DNA of 64,000 nucleotides from JAEUMG01 sp046349315 (GTDB taxonomy: Bacteria > Pseudomonadota > Alphaproteobacteria > Rhizobiales > Aestuariivirgaceae): contig JAXMCQ010000024.1 of assembly GCA_046349315.1 (NCBI GenBank), positions 25,572 to 89,571 on the forward strand, in the 5' to 3' direction. Positions within the stretch are counted from its first letter, which is position 1. Each line of letters begins with the position of its first letter. The notes beneath the pieces were generated by a model, which made no database searches, was not told the DNA's origin, and was given only the letters and a program-made list of their open reading frames with translations. The translations under genes and the position numbers were made by a program. Positions 34,633 through 43,900 of the stretch are shown here, in pieces.

Positions 34633-36687
34633 TCAGGCCGGCGTGAGACGCACCAATTCGCGCTTGAACGGCACCTCGAGCACGTCGCGGGGCGGCGTGC
34701 CAAATTCTTCGGCATAGCGCCGGCCGGCATGGACGGCGTGTGCGATCGTTGCCGGCGCGCGGGCATCGCCGATCGCCATCACATTTGGGTGATTGCCTAT
34801 GAGCTCCTGCAAAAGCGCGTCGTTTGAGGTGCGCGAGGTGATCAGTACGACGCAATCGGCGTCGAGAACCGTCTCCTTCTGGGTGAAGACGCATTCCACG
34901 GTCGCTTGCCCGGGTACTACGCGCTTGACCGCTTCATTGGCGCGGATCGTGATGCCGAGATTGAGCAGGCGCGACTGGATCGCCGCCTGTTCCAGGGATG
35001 CGCGGGTGTAATAGGAGGCGAGCGAGGCAGGCGTCACCAGCGTGACGGCATGGGCTTCCTTGACGAGGAGTTCGGCGAGGACGCCGCCCATGTAGTAGTG
35101 GTCGTCGTCGAAGATCACGACATTGCGGCTGGCCGGACGCCTGCCGGACATGAGGTCGTCGGGCGTCAGGACATCGGCATCTGCCGTCAGCGCGATCGGA
35201 TGGATGTGGTAGCGGCCGACGCCATCGCGCCGCCACGTGGCACCGGTTGCCACGGCAATCGCGTCGGCGCCGAATTCCAGCGCGTCCGCCAGCGTCAAAC
35301 TGCTTTCGAGATAGAGGTCGACATTGGGCATCTTGCCGATCTGGAGGAGGCGCCAGTCGCGCACCCGACCCCAGGCGGAGAGGCCGGGCAGGCGGCATTC
35401 GCGGGCCACGCGCCCGCCGGCCTCGCTGGCGGCGTCGGAAATCGTGACCTTGTAGCCCCGCTGGCCCAACGCCCGGCCCGCCTCGAGCCCGGCAGGGCCG
35501 GCGCCGATGACGAGGATCGAGGCCTTGCCATGGCTCGGGCGGATCAGTTCGGGATGCCAACCGCGCCGCCATTCCTCGCCCATCGATGGGTTTTGGGTGC
35601 AGCGCAGCGGCGTCATGCTGTAATCGCCGGTAACGCAGATATTGCACCCTATGCATTCGCGGATGTCGTCGAGGCGGCCTTCCTCGATCTTTTTCGGCAG
35701 GAAGGGATCGGCGATCGAGGGCCGCGCAGCACCGATCATATCGAGGATGCCCTGGCGGATCACCCGCACCATGGTATCGGGCGAAGTATAGCGACCGACG
35801 CCGACGACCGGCTTGGTCGTGAGTTTCTTGACGTTGGCGATGTAGGGTTCCTGGAAGCCTTCCTCGGAAAAGCGTGAGGTCTGAGAGTCCTTGGACCAAC
35901 TGGCAAGCGACAGATCCCACAGATCGGGCAATTCGGCGATCATCGAGATCGCTTCTTCTACCTCGGGGGTATCGAGACCGTCGGGGCCGCGGAATTCGTT
36001 CATCGCGATGCGCACCGGCACGGCGCAGGTATCGCCGACCGCTTCCTTGGTTTCCTCGATGACTTCTTTCAGCAATCGCACGCGATTTGCGAGCGATCCG
36101 CCATATTCATCGGTGCGCTGATTAGTAGCGCGCGAGAGGAATTGCTGGAAAATGCCGAGTCCGTGGCCGGCATAGACATAGATCAGGTCGTAGCCTGCGG
36201 ATTTGGCGCGCAAGGCGGCGGCGCGGTGGGCGCGGCGCAAGTTCTTGATATCGGTCTTGTCCATGGCGCGCGCCTGGATCGGATCGTTGTAATAGCTCGA
36301 GGCCGGCATGGCGGTCGGGCCGATGGGTGCTTCGCGCGAGTAGAGATTGCAGGCGGTGTAGCCCGAATGACACAGCTCGATGCCAGCGAGGCTCCCGTGC
36401 GCATGGACGCCTTCGGCAATAAGGGCGAGTTGCGGGATATCTTCATCGTTCCAGAGCCGCAGTTCCACATAAGGCGCGACATCGGCGCCATAAGTGATCT
36501 CCGTCATCTCTGTGCAGACGACCGCCCATCCGCCTTCGGCCTTGGTGGCGCGCATCTTGGCGAGCGCTGCCGGATCGCGGTAGCCCATGCCGTTGCAATG
36601 CGGCACCTGAAAGAAGCGATTGCGCGCTATTACCGGGCCGATGCGGACAGGTTCAAAAAGGATATCATAACGCGGATCGCGGGGCAT
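34633..36687 (-). CDS. Trimethylamine-dehydrogenase-like iron-sulfur flavoprotein
   Basis: A 684-residue old-yellow-enzyme/2,4-dienoyl-CoA-reductase-type protein. The N-terminal FMN barrel closely follows trimethylamine dehydrogenase: R-N-R-F-F-Q-V-P-H-C places Cys31 where TMADH has its cysteinyl-FMN. The [4Fe-4S] cysteines are C345, C348, C351 and C363 in C-I-G-C-N-I-C...C-T-Q-N, followed by E-E-W-R-R-G-W-H-P-E. The C-terminal half has the FAD/ADP-binding folds (V-I-G-A-G-P-A-G-L-E-A). Residues I recall as lining the TMADH substrate bowl are changed (see finding), so the substrate may be dimethylamine, histamine or another amine. No electron-transfer flavoprotein genes are in the window. Confidence 0.87.
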   Translation of the reverse strand: MPRDPRYDILFEPVRIGPVIARNRFFQVPHCNGMGYRDPAALAKMRATKAEGGWAVVCTEMTEITYGADVAPYVELRLWNDEDIPQLALIAEGVHAHGSLAGIELCHSGYTACNLYSREAPIGPTAMPASSYYNDPIQARAMDKTDIKNLRRAHRAAALRAKSAGYDLIYVYAGHGLGIFQQFLSRATNQRTDEYGGSLANRVRLLKEVIEETKEAVGDTCAVPVRIAMNEFRGPDGLDTPEVEEAISMIAELPDLWDLSLASWSKDSQTSRFSEEGFQEPYIANVKKLTTKPVVGVGRYTSPDTMVRVIRQGILDMIGAARPSIADPFLPKKIEEGRLDDIRECIGCNICVTGDYSMTPLRCTQNPSMGEEWRRGWHPELIRPSHGKASILVIGAGPAGLEAGRALGQRGYKVTISDAASEAGGRVARECRLPGLSAWGRVRDWRLLQIGKMPNVDLYLESSLTLADALEFGADAIAVATGATWRRDGVGRYHIHPIALTADADVLTPDDLMSGRRPASRNVVIFDDDHYYMGGVLAELLVKEAHAVTLVTPASLASYYTRASLEQAAIQSRLLNLGITIRANEAVKRVVPGQATVECVFTQKETVLDADCVVLITSRTSNDALLQELIGNHPNVMAIGDARAPATIAHAVHAGRRYAEEFGTPPRDVLEVPFKRELVRLTPA

Positions 36688-36805
36688 GCGGCTGGCTCAT
36701 TCCGGGCTGGCTTTCGCCCGCATGTACCAAGCCGCACGGACCATGGCCAGTGTCCATGCTTAGAGGCATCGCCTGTAGGGATGCTCCTCAGCATGAGGAT
36801 ATGGG

Positions 36806-36854
36806 GGACCTCGTGGTGAGGTGGCGACGCAGTCGCCCTCGAACCACGAGGTCC
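36806..36854. repeat. Palindromic element after the DUF2852 gene
   Basis: GGACCTCGTGGT at the left is the perfect reverse complement of ACCACGAGGTCC at the right, enclosing ggcgac/gtcgcc. It starts right after the stop of the DUF2852 gene (minus strand) and may mark its transcript end. It belongs to the same type as the element at 9864-9971. Confidence 0.6.
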
Positions 36855-36859
36855 ATGAT

Positions 36860-37204
36860 CTAGCGGTTGCCGCGCTCGCTCATGAAGCGGTCGAATTCCT
36901 CGCGGTCGCGAGCCTCGCGCAATTTGCGGACGAAATCGGCGAACTCTGCCTGCTCATCTTCGAGGCGCTTAAGAGTCTCGGTGCGGTAGGCGTCGAAAGC
37001 CGGGCTGGCGCTCGCCGGGGCCCGCGAACTGCGCCAGGCGTCCGAGGCCTTGGCGGTGAGATCATCGACGAGCTGGTCGACGCTGCCACCCCAGAGGATA
37101 TAGCCGATTACGGCGAGGCCGAGCGGCCACCACAGGATGAAGCCCACGATCATTGCGAAAATCGCCAATGGCGTCCAACGCTTGCGTCGAATTGCCTGGT
37201 TCAT
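36860..37204 (-). CDS. DUF2852 family membrane protein
   Basis: A 114-residue protein from ATG 37204, which has GGGAGGA about 8 nt upstream; the longer frame to 37813 is a shadow of the dehydratase gene. One membrane segment (F-A-M-I-V-G-F-I-L-W-W-P-L-G-L-A-V-I-G-Y) is followed by the conserved F-D-A-Y-R-x-E-T-L-K-R-L-E-x-E-Q-x-E-F and R-E-E-F-D-R-F-M-S-E-R. This is the DUF2852 pattern of alphaproteobacteria. The function is not known. Confidence 0.9.
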   Translation of the reverse strand: MNQAIRRKRWTPLAIFAMIVGFILWWPLGLAVIGYILWGGSVDQLVDDLTAKASDAWRSSRAPASASPAFDAYRTETLKRLEDEQAEFADFVRKLREARDREEFDRFMSERGNR

Positions 37205-37294
37205 CGGTTCGGTCCTCCCTGAAGACTTTCGCTGATATGGGGGCGGCGCCTCCCGCTTCAAGAACCCGACTTGGCCTGAGGCCAGCTTTTGGCT

Positions 37295-38293
37295 ATGCCG
37301 GGCGCCATGCAACAGAACCTTCCGGCCTTTGCCGATATCGAGGTGGCGGCCGAGCGCCTCCAAGGCCTTGCCGTCCGCACCCCGCTCCTTGAGAATTCCG
37401 CGCTGAACGAACTCGCCGGCGGGCGCGTCCTGCTCAAACCTGAGACCTTGCAGCGCACCGGCTCGTTCAAGTTCCGCGGCGCCTGGAACTGTATCGCGCA
37501 ATTGCCGCCCGAGCAGGTGAAGGGAGGCGTCGTCGCGTTCTCGTCGGGAAATCATGCGCAAGGCGTGGCTGCGGCGGCGCATTTGCGCGGCATGCCGGCA
37601 CTTATCGTGATGCCGCGCGACACGCCTCTTATCAAACAGGAACGCACCAAGTCTCTTGGCGCAGAAGTCGTCCTCTACGATCGCGCCACCGAAGATCGCG
37701 AGGCGATTGCCGGGCGGATTGCGCGTAAGCGCGGTGCCGTCATCGTGCCGCCCTTCGAGCACCCGCATATCATTGCCGGGCAGGGCACAGTCGGACTGGA
37801 GCTGGCCGCGCAAGCGGGCGAAGTAGGTGCGCCGCTTGACGCAGTATTGTGTGGCGCGTCAGGCGGCGGACTGATCGCCGGGATCGCTCTTGCGCTTGAG
37901 AAGCTCTCGCCCGAGACGCGCGTCACTGTCGTGGAGCCGGAAGGTTTCGATGATCACCGCCGCTCGCTTCTTTCCGGGCAGCGGGAGCGCAATCCGAAAG
38001 CCACTGGGTCGATCTGCGATGCGCTGTTGAGTCCGCAACCAGGGCAGCTCACATTCGCAATCAATCAGTCGCGATTGGCCGGGGGTATTACGGTCACCGA
38101 GGCGGAGGTGCGACGCGCGGTGGCTTTTGCCTTCAGCGAGCTCAAGCTTGTGGTCGAGCCGGGTGGCGCTGTGTCGCTTGCGGCTGTTTTGGCAGGCAAG
38201 ATCGACACGAAAGGCCGCAACACCGGCGTCGTGCTAACCGGCGGCAATGTCGATCCGGCGCTGTTTGCAGAAATTATCCGCGGCGCGAGTTAG
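37295..38293 (+). CDS. Threonine/serine dehydratase-like PLP enzyme
   Basis: About 332 residues of the fold type II PLP family. The PLP lysine is in G-S-F-K-F-R-G-A near residue 62. S-S-G-N-H-A-Q-G binds the substrate carboxylate, and the phosphate-binding glycine loop is C-G-A-S-G-G-G-L. It lacks the C-terminal ACT-like regulatory domain of biosynthetic IlvA, so it resembles catabolic threonine dehydratases, serine racemases or 3-hydroxyaspartate dehydratases. Starts at 37289 (TTG), 37295 and 37307 (ATG) are all possible, and none has a strong ribosome site. The 3' end overlaps the next convergent gene by 4 bp. Confidence 0.88.
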   Translation: MPGAMQQNLPAFADIEVAAERLQGLAVRTPLLENSALNELAGGRVLLKPETLQRTGSFKFRGAWNCIAQLPPEQVKGGVVAFSSGNHAQGVAAAAHLRGMPALIVMPRDTPLIKQERTKSLGAEVVLYDRATEDREAIAGRIARKRGAVIVPPFEHPHIIAGQGTVGLELAAQAGEVGAPLDAVLCGASGGGLIAGIALALEKLSPETRVTVVEPEGFDDHRRSLLSGQRERNPKATGSICDALLSPQPGQLTFAINQSRLAGGITVTEAEVRRAVAFAFSELKLVVEPGGAVSLAAVLAGKIDTKGRNTGVVLTGGNVDPALFAEIIRGAS

Positions 38294-38817
38294 GCGACCG
38301 CGTTTTCGGGGACTTCGTCGGCAAGGGGGATGGCGAGCAAGTCGGAGGTCGGCTTGCGGACCAGGACGATGCGCGGCCTTGCCGGTTCCATAACCGGTGC
38401 TGGTGCAGCTTCTTCGTTCTTTGCTTCGGTTTCCGGCACAATGCGCCTGATGGTGATGCGCGGATTGGCGCCTTCGACGACACGCAATACCGGCTTGTCG
38501 GGCTTCGAGCCTGGCAGCGGCGCGAAAATATCTTCGTCCTGGCGATAATAGCGCAAAGCTTCCGCAGCAATGTCGGGCGAGTCGATGGCTTCAGAAACGA
38601 GCGGTTTCACCAGCGCCTCGCTTCCCGTCGATGCGGATACGCGTGAGTCTTCAAGGCGGTGAATGGCATCGAGGATCAAGGCCGTGTCCTGGGCACGTAT
38701 CCGTTTTGCATATTCTGCGAGGAACCAGCGACCTCTTGCCGATTCCATAACGGCACGCTCGATCTCTTCGTAATCCCCAACGCAGTCGGAGGACTCATAC
38801 TCACGCGACACTGACAT
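38290..38817 (-). CDS. Conserved hypothetical protein with G-R-W-F-L-A-E-Y-A motif
   Basis: A 175-residue cytosolic protein. The N-terminal segment D-Y-E-E-I-E-R-A-V-M-E-S-A-R-G-R-W-F-L-A-E-Y-A (residues 15-37) is a motif I recall from hypothetical proteins of Hyphomicrobiales. A helical pair (A-L-I-L-D-A-I-H-R-L-E-D) follows. The last 90 residues are proline- and charge-rich and look disordered, with two related strand segments (K-P-V-L-R-V-V-E and R-P-R-I-V-L-V-R-K). I do not know its function. It overlaps the dehydratase stop by 4 bp. Confidence 0.75.
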   Translation of the reverse strand: MSVSREYESSDCVGDYEEIERAVMESARGRWFLAEYAKRIRAQDTALILDAIHRLEDSRVSASTGSEALVKPLVSEAIDSPDIAAEALRYYRQDEDIFAPLPGSKPDKPVLRVVEGANPRITIRRIVPETEAKNEEAAPAPVMEPARPRIVLVRKPTSDLLAIPLADEVPENAVA

Positions 38818-38911
38818 TACTCACACTCCAGAGGCTGCCGACTGGGCAGCTCCGCAATTAACTATCGCCGAAACAGGTTATCGATTGGTTTAGGATGAAT
38901 TTTTCCTTTCG

Positions 38912-39892
38912 CTAACCCCATAATCCGGGTTTCGGAGCGTGCATCAGGCTGCCCTCGAATTCAATGCCCGGCTCACGATCGCGCTGCAGCAGAAGGGGGC
39001 CGTCGAGATCGGCGATCTCGCAACCCTGCGCTACTAGGAAGGCCGGTGCCATGGCAAGCGAGGTGGCCAGCATGCAGCCGACCATGATCTTGAATCCCAT
39101 CGCATGGGCGGCCTCGCGCATCTCCAATGCCCCGGTCAGGCCACCGGTCTTGTCGAGCTTGATGTTGACGGCATCATACTTGCCACGAAGCGCTTCCAGT
39201 CCGTTGCCGTCATGGGCGGATTCATCGGCGCAGACGGCGACGGGCCGGGTAATCCGCCTCAGTGCCTCATCGTCGGAGGCGGGCAAGGGCTGTTCGACCA
39301 TCTCGACACCGCATTCGGCGCAGACCGCGAGCATCTCCGGCAGGGTTTCCGGCGACCATCCCTCATTGGCATCGATGATGAGCCGGCTGCTTGGCGTCGC
39401 GGCGCGAATGCGGCGCAGACGTTCCGTATCGCCGTCCCGGCCGAGCTTAAGTTTCAGCAGAGGGCGCGCCGAAGCTGAAGCGGCCGCCTCCGCCATTTTC
39501 TCAGGAGTATCGAGACTTAGTGTGTAAGCGGTGATGATCGGTTTCGGTTTGGCGAGGCCTGCCAATTGCCATACCGTGGTATCTTTGCGTTTCGCCTCCA
39601 GATCCCACAAGGCGCAGTCGAGCGCGTTGCGGCCCGACATTGGTGCGACGTGAGCGGCCACCGCGGCGCGCGACAGGCCGGCCTCGATCGTCGGGCGCGC
39701 CTGCTCAAGCGCAGCCAATGTCGCCTCGACGGTCTCGCCATAGCGTCCATACGGCACGCATTCGCCGCGACCGACATGTCCCGCTTCCTCGAGTGTGACG
39801 GTGACGACGTCGGCGTGAGTCTTACTGCCGCGCGAGATGGTGAAGCTGCCGGCGATCGGCCAACGCTCATGCGCAAGCGTGAGCTTAGGCAT
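38912..39892 (-). CDS. dgcA: Dipeptide-epimerase-type enolase-superfamily racemase, probable N-acetyl-D-glutamate racemase DgcA
   Basis: A 326-residue enolase-superfamily enzyme. The capping domain is followed by a barrel with the catalytic K-L-K-L (first lysine) near residue 148, metal ligands in D-A-N-E-G-W, E-Q-P-L and A-D-E-S, and the second lysine in N-I-K-L-D-K-T-G-G. By sequence it belongs to the L-Ala-D/L-Glu epimerase group. The 8-bp overlap with a DUF1611 gene, however, recreates the DgcN-DgcA pair reported for D-glutamate use. There DgcN N-acetylates D-Glu and DgcA converts N-acetyl-D-Glu to the L form. I favour that role over cell-wall peptide epimerisation. Confidence 0.85.
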   Translation of the reverse strand: MPKLTLAHERWPIAGSFTISRGSKTHADVVTVTLEEAGHVGRGECVPYGRYGETVEATLAALEQARPTIEAGLSRAAVAAHVAPMSGRNALDCALWDLEAKRKDTTVWQLAGLAKPKPIITAYTLSLDTPEKMAEAAASASARPLLKLKLGRDGDTERLRRIRAATPSSRLIIDANEGWSPETLPEMLAVCAECGVEMVEQPLPASDDEALRRITRPVAVCADESAHDGNGLEALRGKYDAVNIKLDKTGGLTGALEMREAAHAMGFKIMVGCMLATSLAMAPAFLVAQGCEIADLDGPLLLQRDREPGIEFEGSLMHAPKPGLWG

Positions 39893-40904
39893 TTTTCGCG
39901 TGATATTCGGCGACGATCCGATCGACGATAGGTTTCACGCTGTACCGGACCGGATCGACACAAGGCATTTCGTGGCTCGCCCCTGTTTCTTCGAGGTAGC
40001 GCTGCGCAGCCTCATCATCGAGATTTTGCGTGTTGATGGCGATGCCGACGCAGCGAATAGCCGGATTCGTCAAGCTGCCTTCGGCGATCGTGCGCTCGAT
40101 GACCTGCGCGATCGAGGGCAGGGGATGTTGCACCCCGCGCATGGTCTTGCGGGTCGGTTCGTGGCACACGACGAAGGCATCGGGCTGCGCGCCGTGAAGC
40201 AGTCCTAGCGTCACGCCGGCGAAAGAGGGATGGAACAGCGAGCCTTGACCCTCGACGACATCCCAATGGTCGGGCTCGTTGGCGGGACTCAGCCATTCGG
40301 CGGCTCCCGAGATAAAGTCGGCGATGACGGCATCGATGGCAACGCCGCGTCCGGAGATGAGCACGCCGGTCTGGCCGGTCGCCCGGAAATCCGCGGCGAG
40401 CCCGGCTTTGCGCATTTCGCGTTCCAGCGCGAGGGCCGTATATTTCTTGCCGACCGAGCAGTCGGTGCCGACAGTCAGAATTCTCAAGCCGGGGCGCTTG
40501 GTGCCCTTGCCGGTCGCGAAAGACATCTCGCTGAAGCGCACGTCGTGGAGCTTACGCCCATTGACCTTAGCGGCCTCTGCAATCGCCGGGATCGAGGCAA
40601 GGCGCACATGCAACCCTGTTGCGACATCGAGGCCGGCTTTGAGCGCCTCGACGATGCTGGCTATCCAATGATCGGGCAACACGCCGCCGGCATTGACAGC
40701 GCCGACCACCATGGTCCGAGCACCTTGCGCGCGGGCCTCGGCAATCGTCAGGTCGGGCAGGCCGCAATTCGCTTGGCAGTTGGGGAGCCGCAATTGGCCG
40801 ACGCACCATTCGGGCCGCCAGTCGACGATGCCGGACGCAGTCTTGGCTGCGAGCTGGTCCCGAACATCGCCCAGGAACAACAGGTAGGGTTTTGCAATAT
40901 CCAT
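39885..40904 (-). CDS. dgcN: DUF1611 family protein, probable D-glutamate N-acetyltransferase DgcN
   Basis: A 339-residue protein of the DUF1611 (DgcN/EbsC-like P-loop) family. The N-terminal half has G-D-V-x-x-x-L-A-A-K-T-A and V-G-x-x-N-x-G-G. A P-loop-like G-T-D-C-S-V-G-K-K-Y-T-A-L lies near residue 147. E-G-Q-G-S-L-F-H-P and C-H-E-P-T-R follow. Family members once annotated as NAD-dependent epimerases were shown to act with DgcA in D-glutamate catabolism. Upstream gene of the pair; the downstream racemase gene starts inside its 3' end. The source of D-Glu could be peptidoglycan or the environment (inference). Confidence 0.85.
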   Translation of the reverse strand: MDIAKPYLLFLGDVRDQLAAKTASGIVDWRPEWCVGQLRLPNCQANCGLPDLTIAEARAQGARTMVVGAVNAGGVLPDHWIASIVEALKAGLDVATGLHVRLASIPAIAEAAKVNGRKLHDVRFSEMSFATGKGTKRPGLRILTVGTDCSVGKKYTALALEREMRKAGLAADFRATGQTGVLISGRGVAIDAVIADFISGAAEWLSPANEPDHWDVVEGQGSLFHPSFAGVTLGLLHGAQPDAFVVCHEPTRKTMRGVQHPLPSIAQVIERTIAEGSLTNPAIRCVGIAINTQNLDDEAAQRYLEETGASHEMPCVDPVRYSVKPIVDRIVAEYHAKNA

Positions 40905-40920
40905 TCAGCTTTTTTGAGTC

Positions 40921-43900
40921 TCAGTTGATGCGGCCAGTCGTCTTGGCGAGCGCTACATAGAGCTTCCCCGATTCCGATGCGAGGCAGGCATCGGCGAGCT
41001 GGTCGCCGCGGGGCGCTTCCGAAACCGTGTCGAGCAGGCGCTCGAACAGGCGGATGTAGGAATCGACCCGGCCGCGCACCAGTCGTTCGGTGCGATAGCG
41101 CTGCCGCACGCTCGGCTCGAGCCGGCGCGAGAAGTTCTCGTAGAGGTTCAGCATGTAGACGTGGTTCTCGCCATTGGCGTAGCGATTTTCGAGATCGGAG
41201 GGCAGGGATCCCTCGATTGCCTCGACGAGTTCGCGCGCGGCGGCATTGAGCTTCTGGACAAGCGATTCGGTTTCACGCGGTACGTTACGGACGAGCGTGT
41301 CGTCGCGCAGCCCGATCGACTTTGCCGTCGCGGATGGTGCGGGCGGCAAATTGCGCGGCAGCTCGCGCGGCGGCCCTCGCAAGTCCGAGCTTCCGGCATT
41401 TCCGGCAAGGCTTTCGAAACGCGGAGTTGCAGGCCGTGCAGTCCGCTCTTCGAAGTCTCTGAGGGCACCGGCTGTCCAGCTTGGTTGAGCGGCGGATCCG
41501 GTGCCCTCAGATTTTCCCGGGCTGAAGTCCCGCGATGCATAACCGTGCTGAGGTGGTCCCGATACGTCGAGAACGCCGGTTTGCCGTTTGACGACGTCGG
41601 CCAGCGCGTTCAATGCCGTGATCTGGTCGGCGACGACACGGCGCATGGCATCGGCATTGGCGCGTGTTTCGTCGGGGAGGTCGAGGATCGCGCGCTTCAG
41701 TTCGGCGCGAACATAATCGACATCCTTCACCACTTGCTGGGCCGTCACACGCATATCCTGGGCGGTCTGCTGGAATCCCGTCGCCGCCTCCGCCAGCATC
41801 TGGTTCATGGTGGCGATGGTGCGGTCGTGCTGCTCGCGCAGCATGCGGGTAATTTCGGTAACCTGCGCGCCCGACGTCTTCTCGACCTTGCTGAGTTCCT
41901 GCTCCAAACCGCTGGCAATGGTTGAATATTGCGAGGCGATGTGGCGTCCGACATCCTTGGATCGGGTCTCGGCGGCGGCAAGCGAATCCTCGATCATGCC
42001 CATGTAATTGCGCATCATCGAATCGACTTCCTGGGCCTTCTTGCCGAGGGACGTGACGAGGCCGCTCAGCATGTCCTCGCGCGAATGCAGCATGCGATCC
42101 ATGTCGACATTAAACCTGTCGATGGTCTTTTCGACGAGACCGCTGACATCCTCGAGGCGCTCATTGATGCGGGCCCCGGTCGTCTCCAGGCGCCCGGTCA
42201 ACTGCATGCTGACGCTTTCGAGCTTGTCGTCGAGCGAGGTCGCCGTCGAGCCCAATTGATCGGCGAGAAAGGCGCTGGCCGTCTCGACATGCTTGGAGAA
42301 TTTCTGGGTCGCATCGTCAAAGCGCTTGCCGGTGCCGAGCGTTGCAGATTCGAATTCCCGGCTGGTGCGTTCGATGCGGCCTATAATGGCGCTCGCCGTG
42401 CCGGAAGCTGAGGATTCGAAATCCTTGGCGATCTTTTCGACGCGGCCGACCAGAATGTTGGACGAGTTCGAAGCGGTGGTTTCGATATCGCGTGCCGCCT
42501 TGTCGAGACGCCCCGAGACGAGACCGCCGGCGGAGCGGGCAGCCTTATCGATTTCCTCCGATGCCTCGACGGCGCGCGCCGATATGATTTCCGCGGAACC
42601 GGCGGTGACGGTCTGGATTTCCGCCGCAGCCTGGCGAAGGTCGGCGGCAATCAGGCTGCTGGCGTTTCTGGTGCTCTCCTCAATTGAGGCCGCACTCTGG
42701 CGCGACTGTTCGAGGACGAGATTGGCGGCCGCGTTGGTCGCTGCCTCGATGCTGGTTACAGCCTCGCCGATCCGATCCGAAACCGTTGTCGAAGAATGGT
42801 TCGCCGCGGCGACAAGATCCTTGGCGACCTGGCTCGCCTGCGAAAGCAATTGGTTGCTCGATGAGAGCGAGGCGGATTCGATCGTACCCGCCGCCTGCTC
42901 GAGATGTTCGACGATGCGGCTTGCCGTGCTGTCGGCGGTCGTATCGAGACTGCGCACGGCATGGTCGATGGTCTCAGCCAGCGACGCCGTCTGCTGCTCG
43001 AAGCGGCCGGTAATTTGCATGCGGACATCGGTGAGACCTTCCGAGAAGGCCTCGCTCGCACGCCCCAGGTCGCCCAGGATCGAGGAGCTGGCGTTGTCGA
43101 GCACCTTGGAGAAATTCGCCCCCGTCGTCTCAAGACGGCCCGAAATTTCACCGGTGACACGCTCGAGAAGATCGGTCGCAAGGTCGAAACGCTGGCCGAG
43201 GTCGCGGGCCGTCGTGTCGATGCGACCGAACATGGTGTTGCCAGCCTTGTCGAGACGGTCGGCGACTTCGGCCGCCGTTGCATCGAGACGCTCGGTCATG
43301 GACGTATTGGACTGGTCGAGCGTGTCGAAGAGGCGTGTTCCGGTTTCCTCGAGTTGTGTCGTGATCTGGGTGGCCGAGCGGTCGATCTGCTCGGTCATGC
43401 GCGAGGCGGTATCTGCAAACTGCGATGTCATGCGGCTCGCGGTCGAATCGAGCTTGCTTGCGAGTTCGTGCGTGCCGTCGCTGAACAATGTCGACAATTC
43501 TGCGGTTGCGCCTTCGAGGCCGGTCGACAATTTGTCGGTCGTGTCATGGAGCAGCGAGTGCAAAGTGTGCGTCGCGCTCTGCAGCTGTTGAGTCAGGTTG
43601 TCGGTCGCGGTGTTGACCCGGTCGGTCACTTCGCCGGCGGTTCCATCGATATGGTTGGAAATCCGCAGCGTTGCCGATTGGAGCTCGCTGGCCACTCCAT
43701 TCGAGGTCTCTTCGAGCCGCGAGAACAGCCGCCGCGCCGTCTCGTCGAGGTCGTTCGTGACCTTGTCGCTTGTCTGTTCGAGGCGGCCATAGAGCTGGTG
43801 CGTGGTCTGCTCCATCTTGCCGGTCATCTCGGTGGACGAGCGGTCGAGGAGCGTGAAAAGGTCGTCGCGGGCGCGATTCACGTTCTCGATGAACTCGGCG

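Noticed and set aside
36860..37813. Long N-terminal extension of the DUF2852 gene to 317 codons
   Set aside because: The extension is antisense to the dehydratase gene; the ATG at 37204 has a good ribosome site and starts the known family region.
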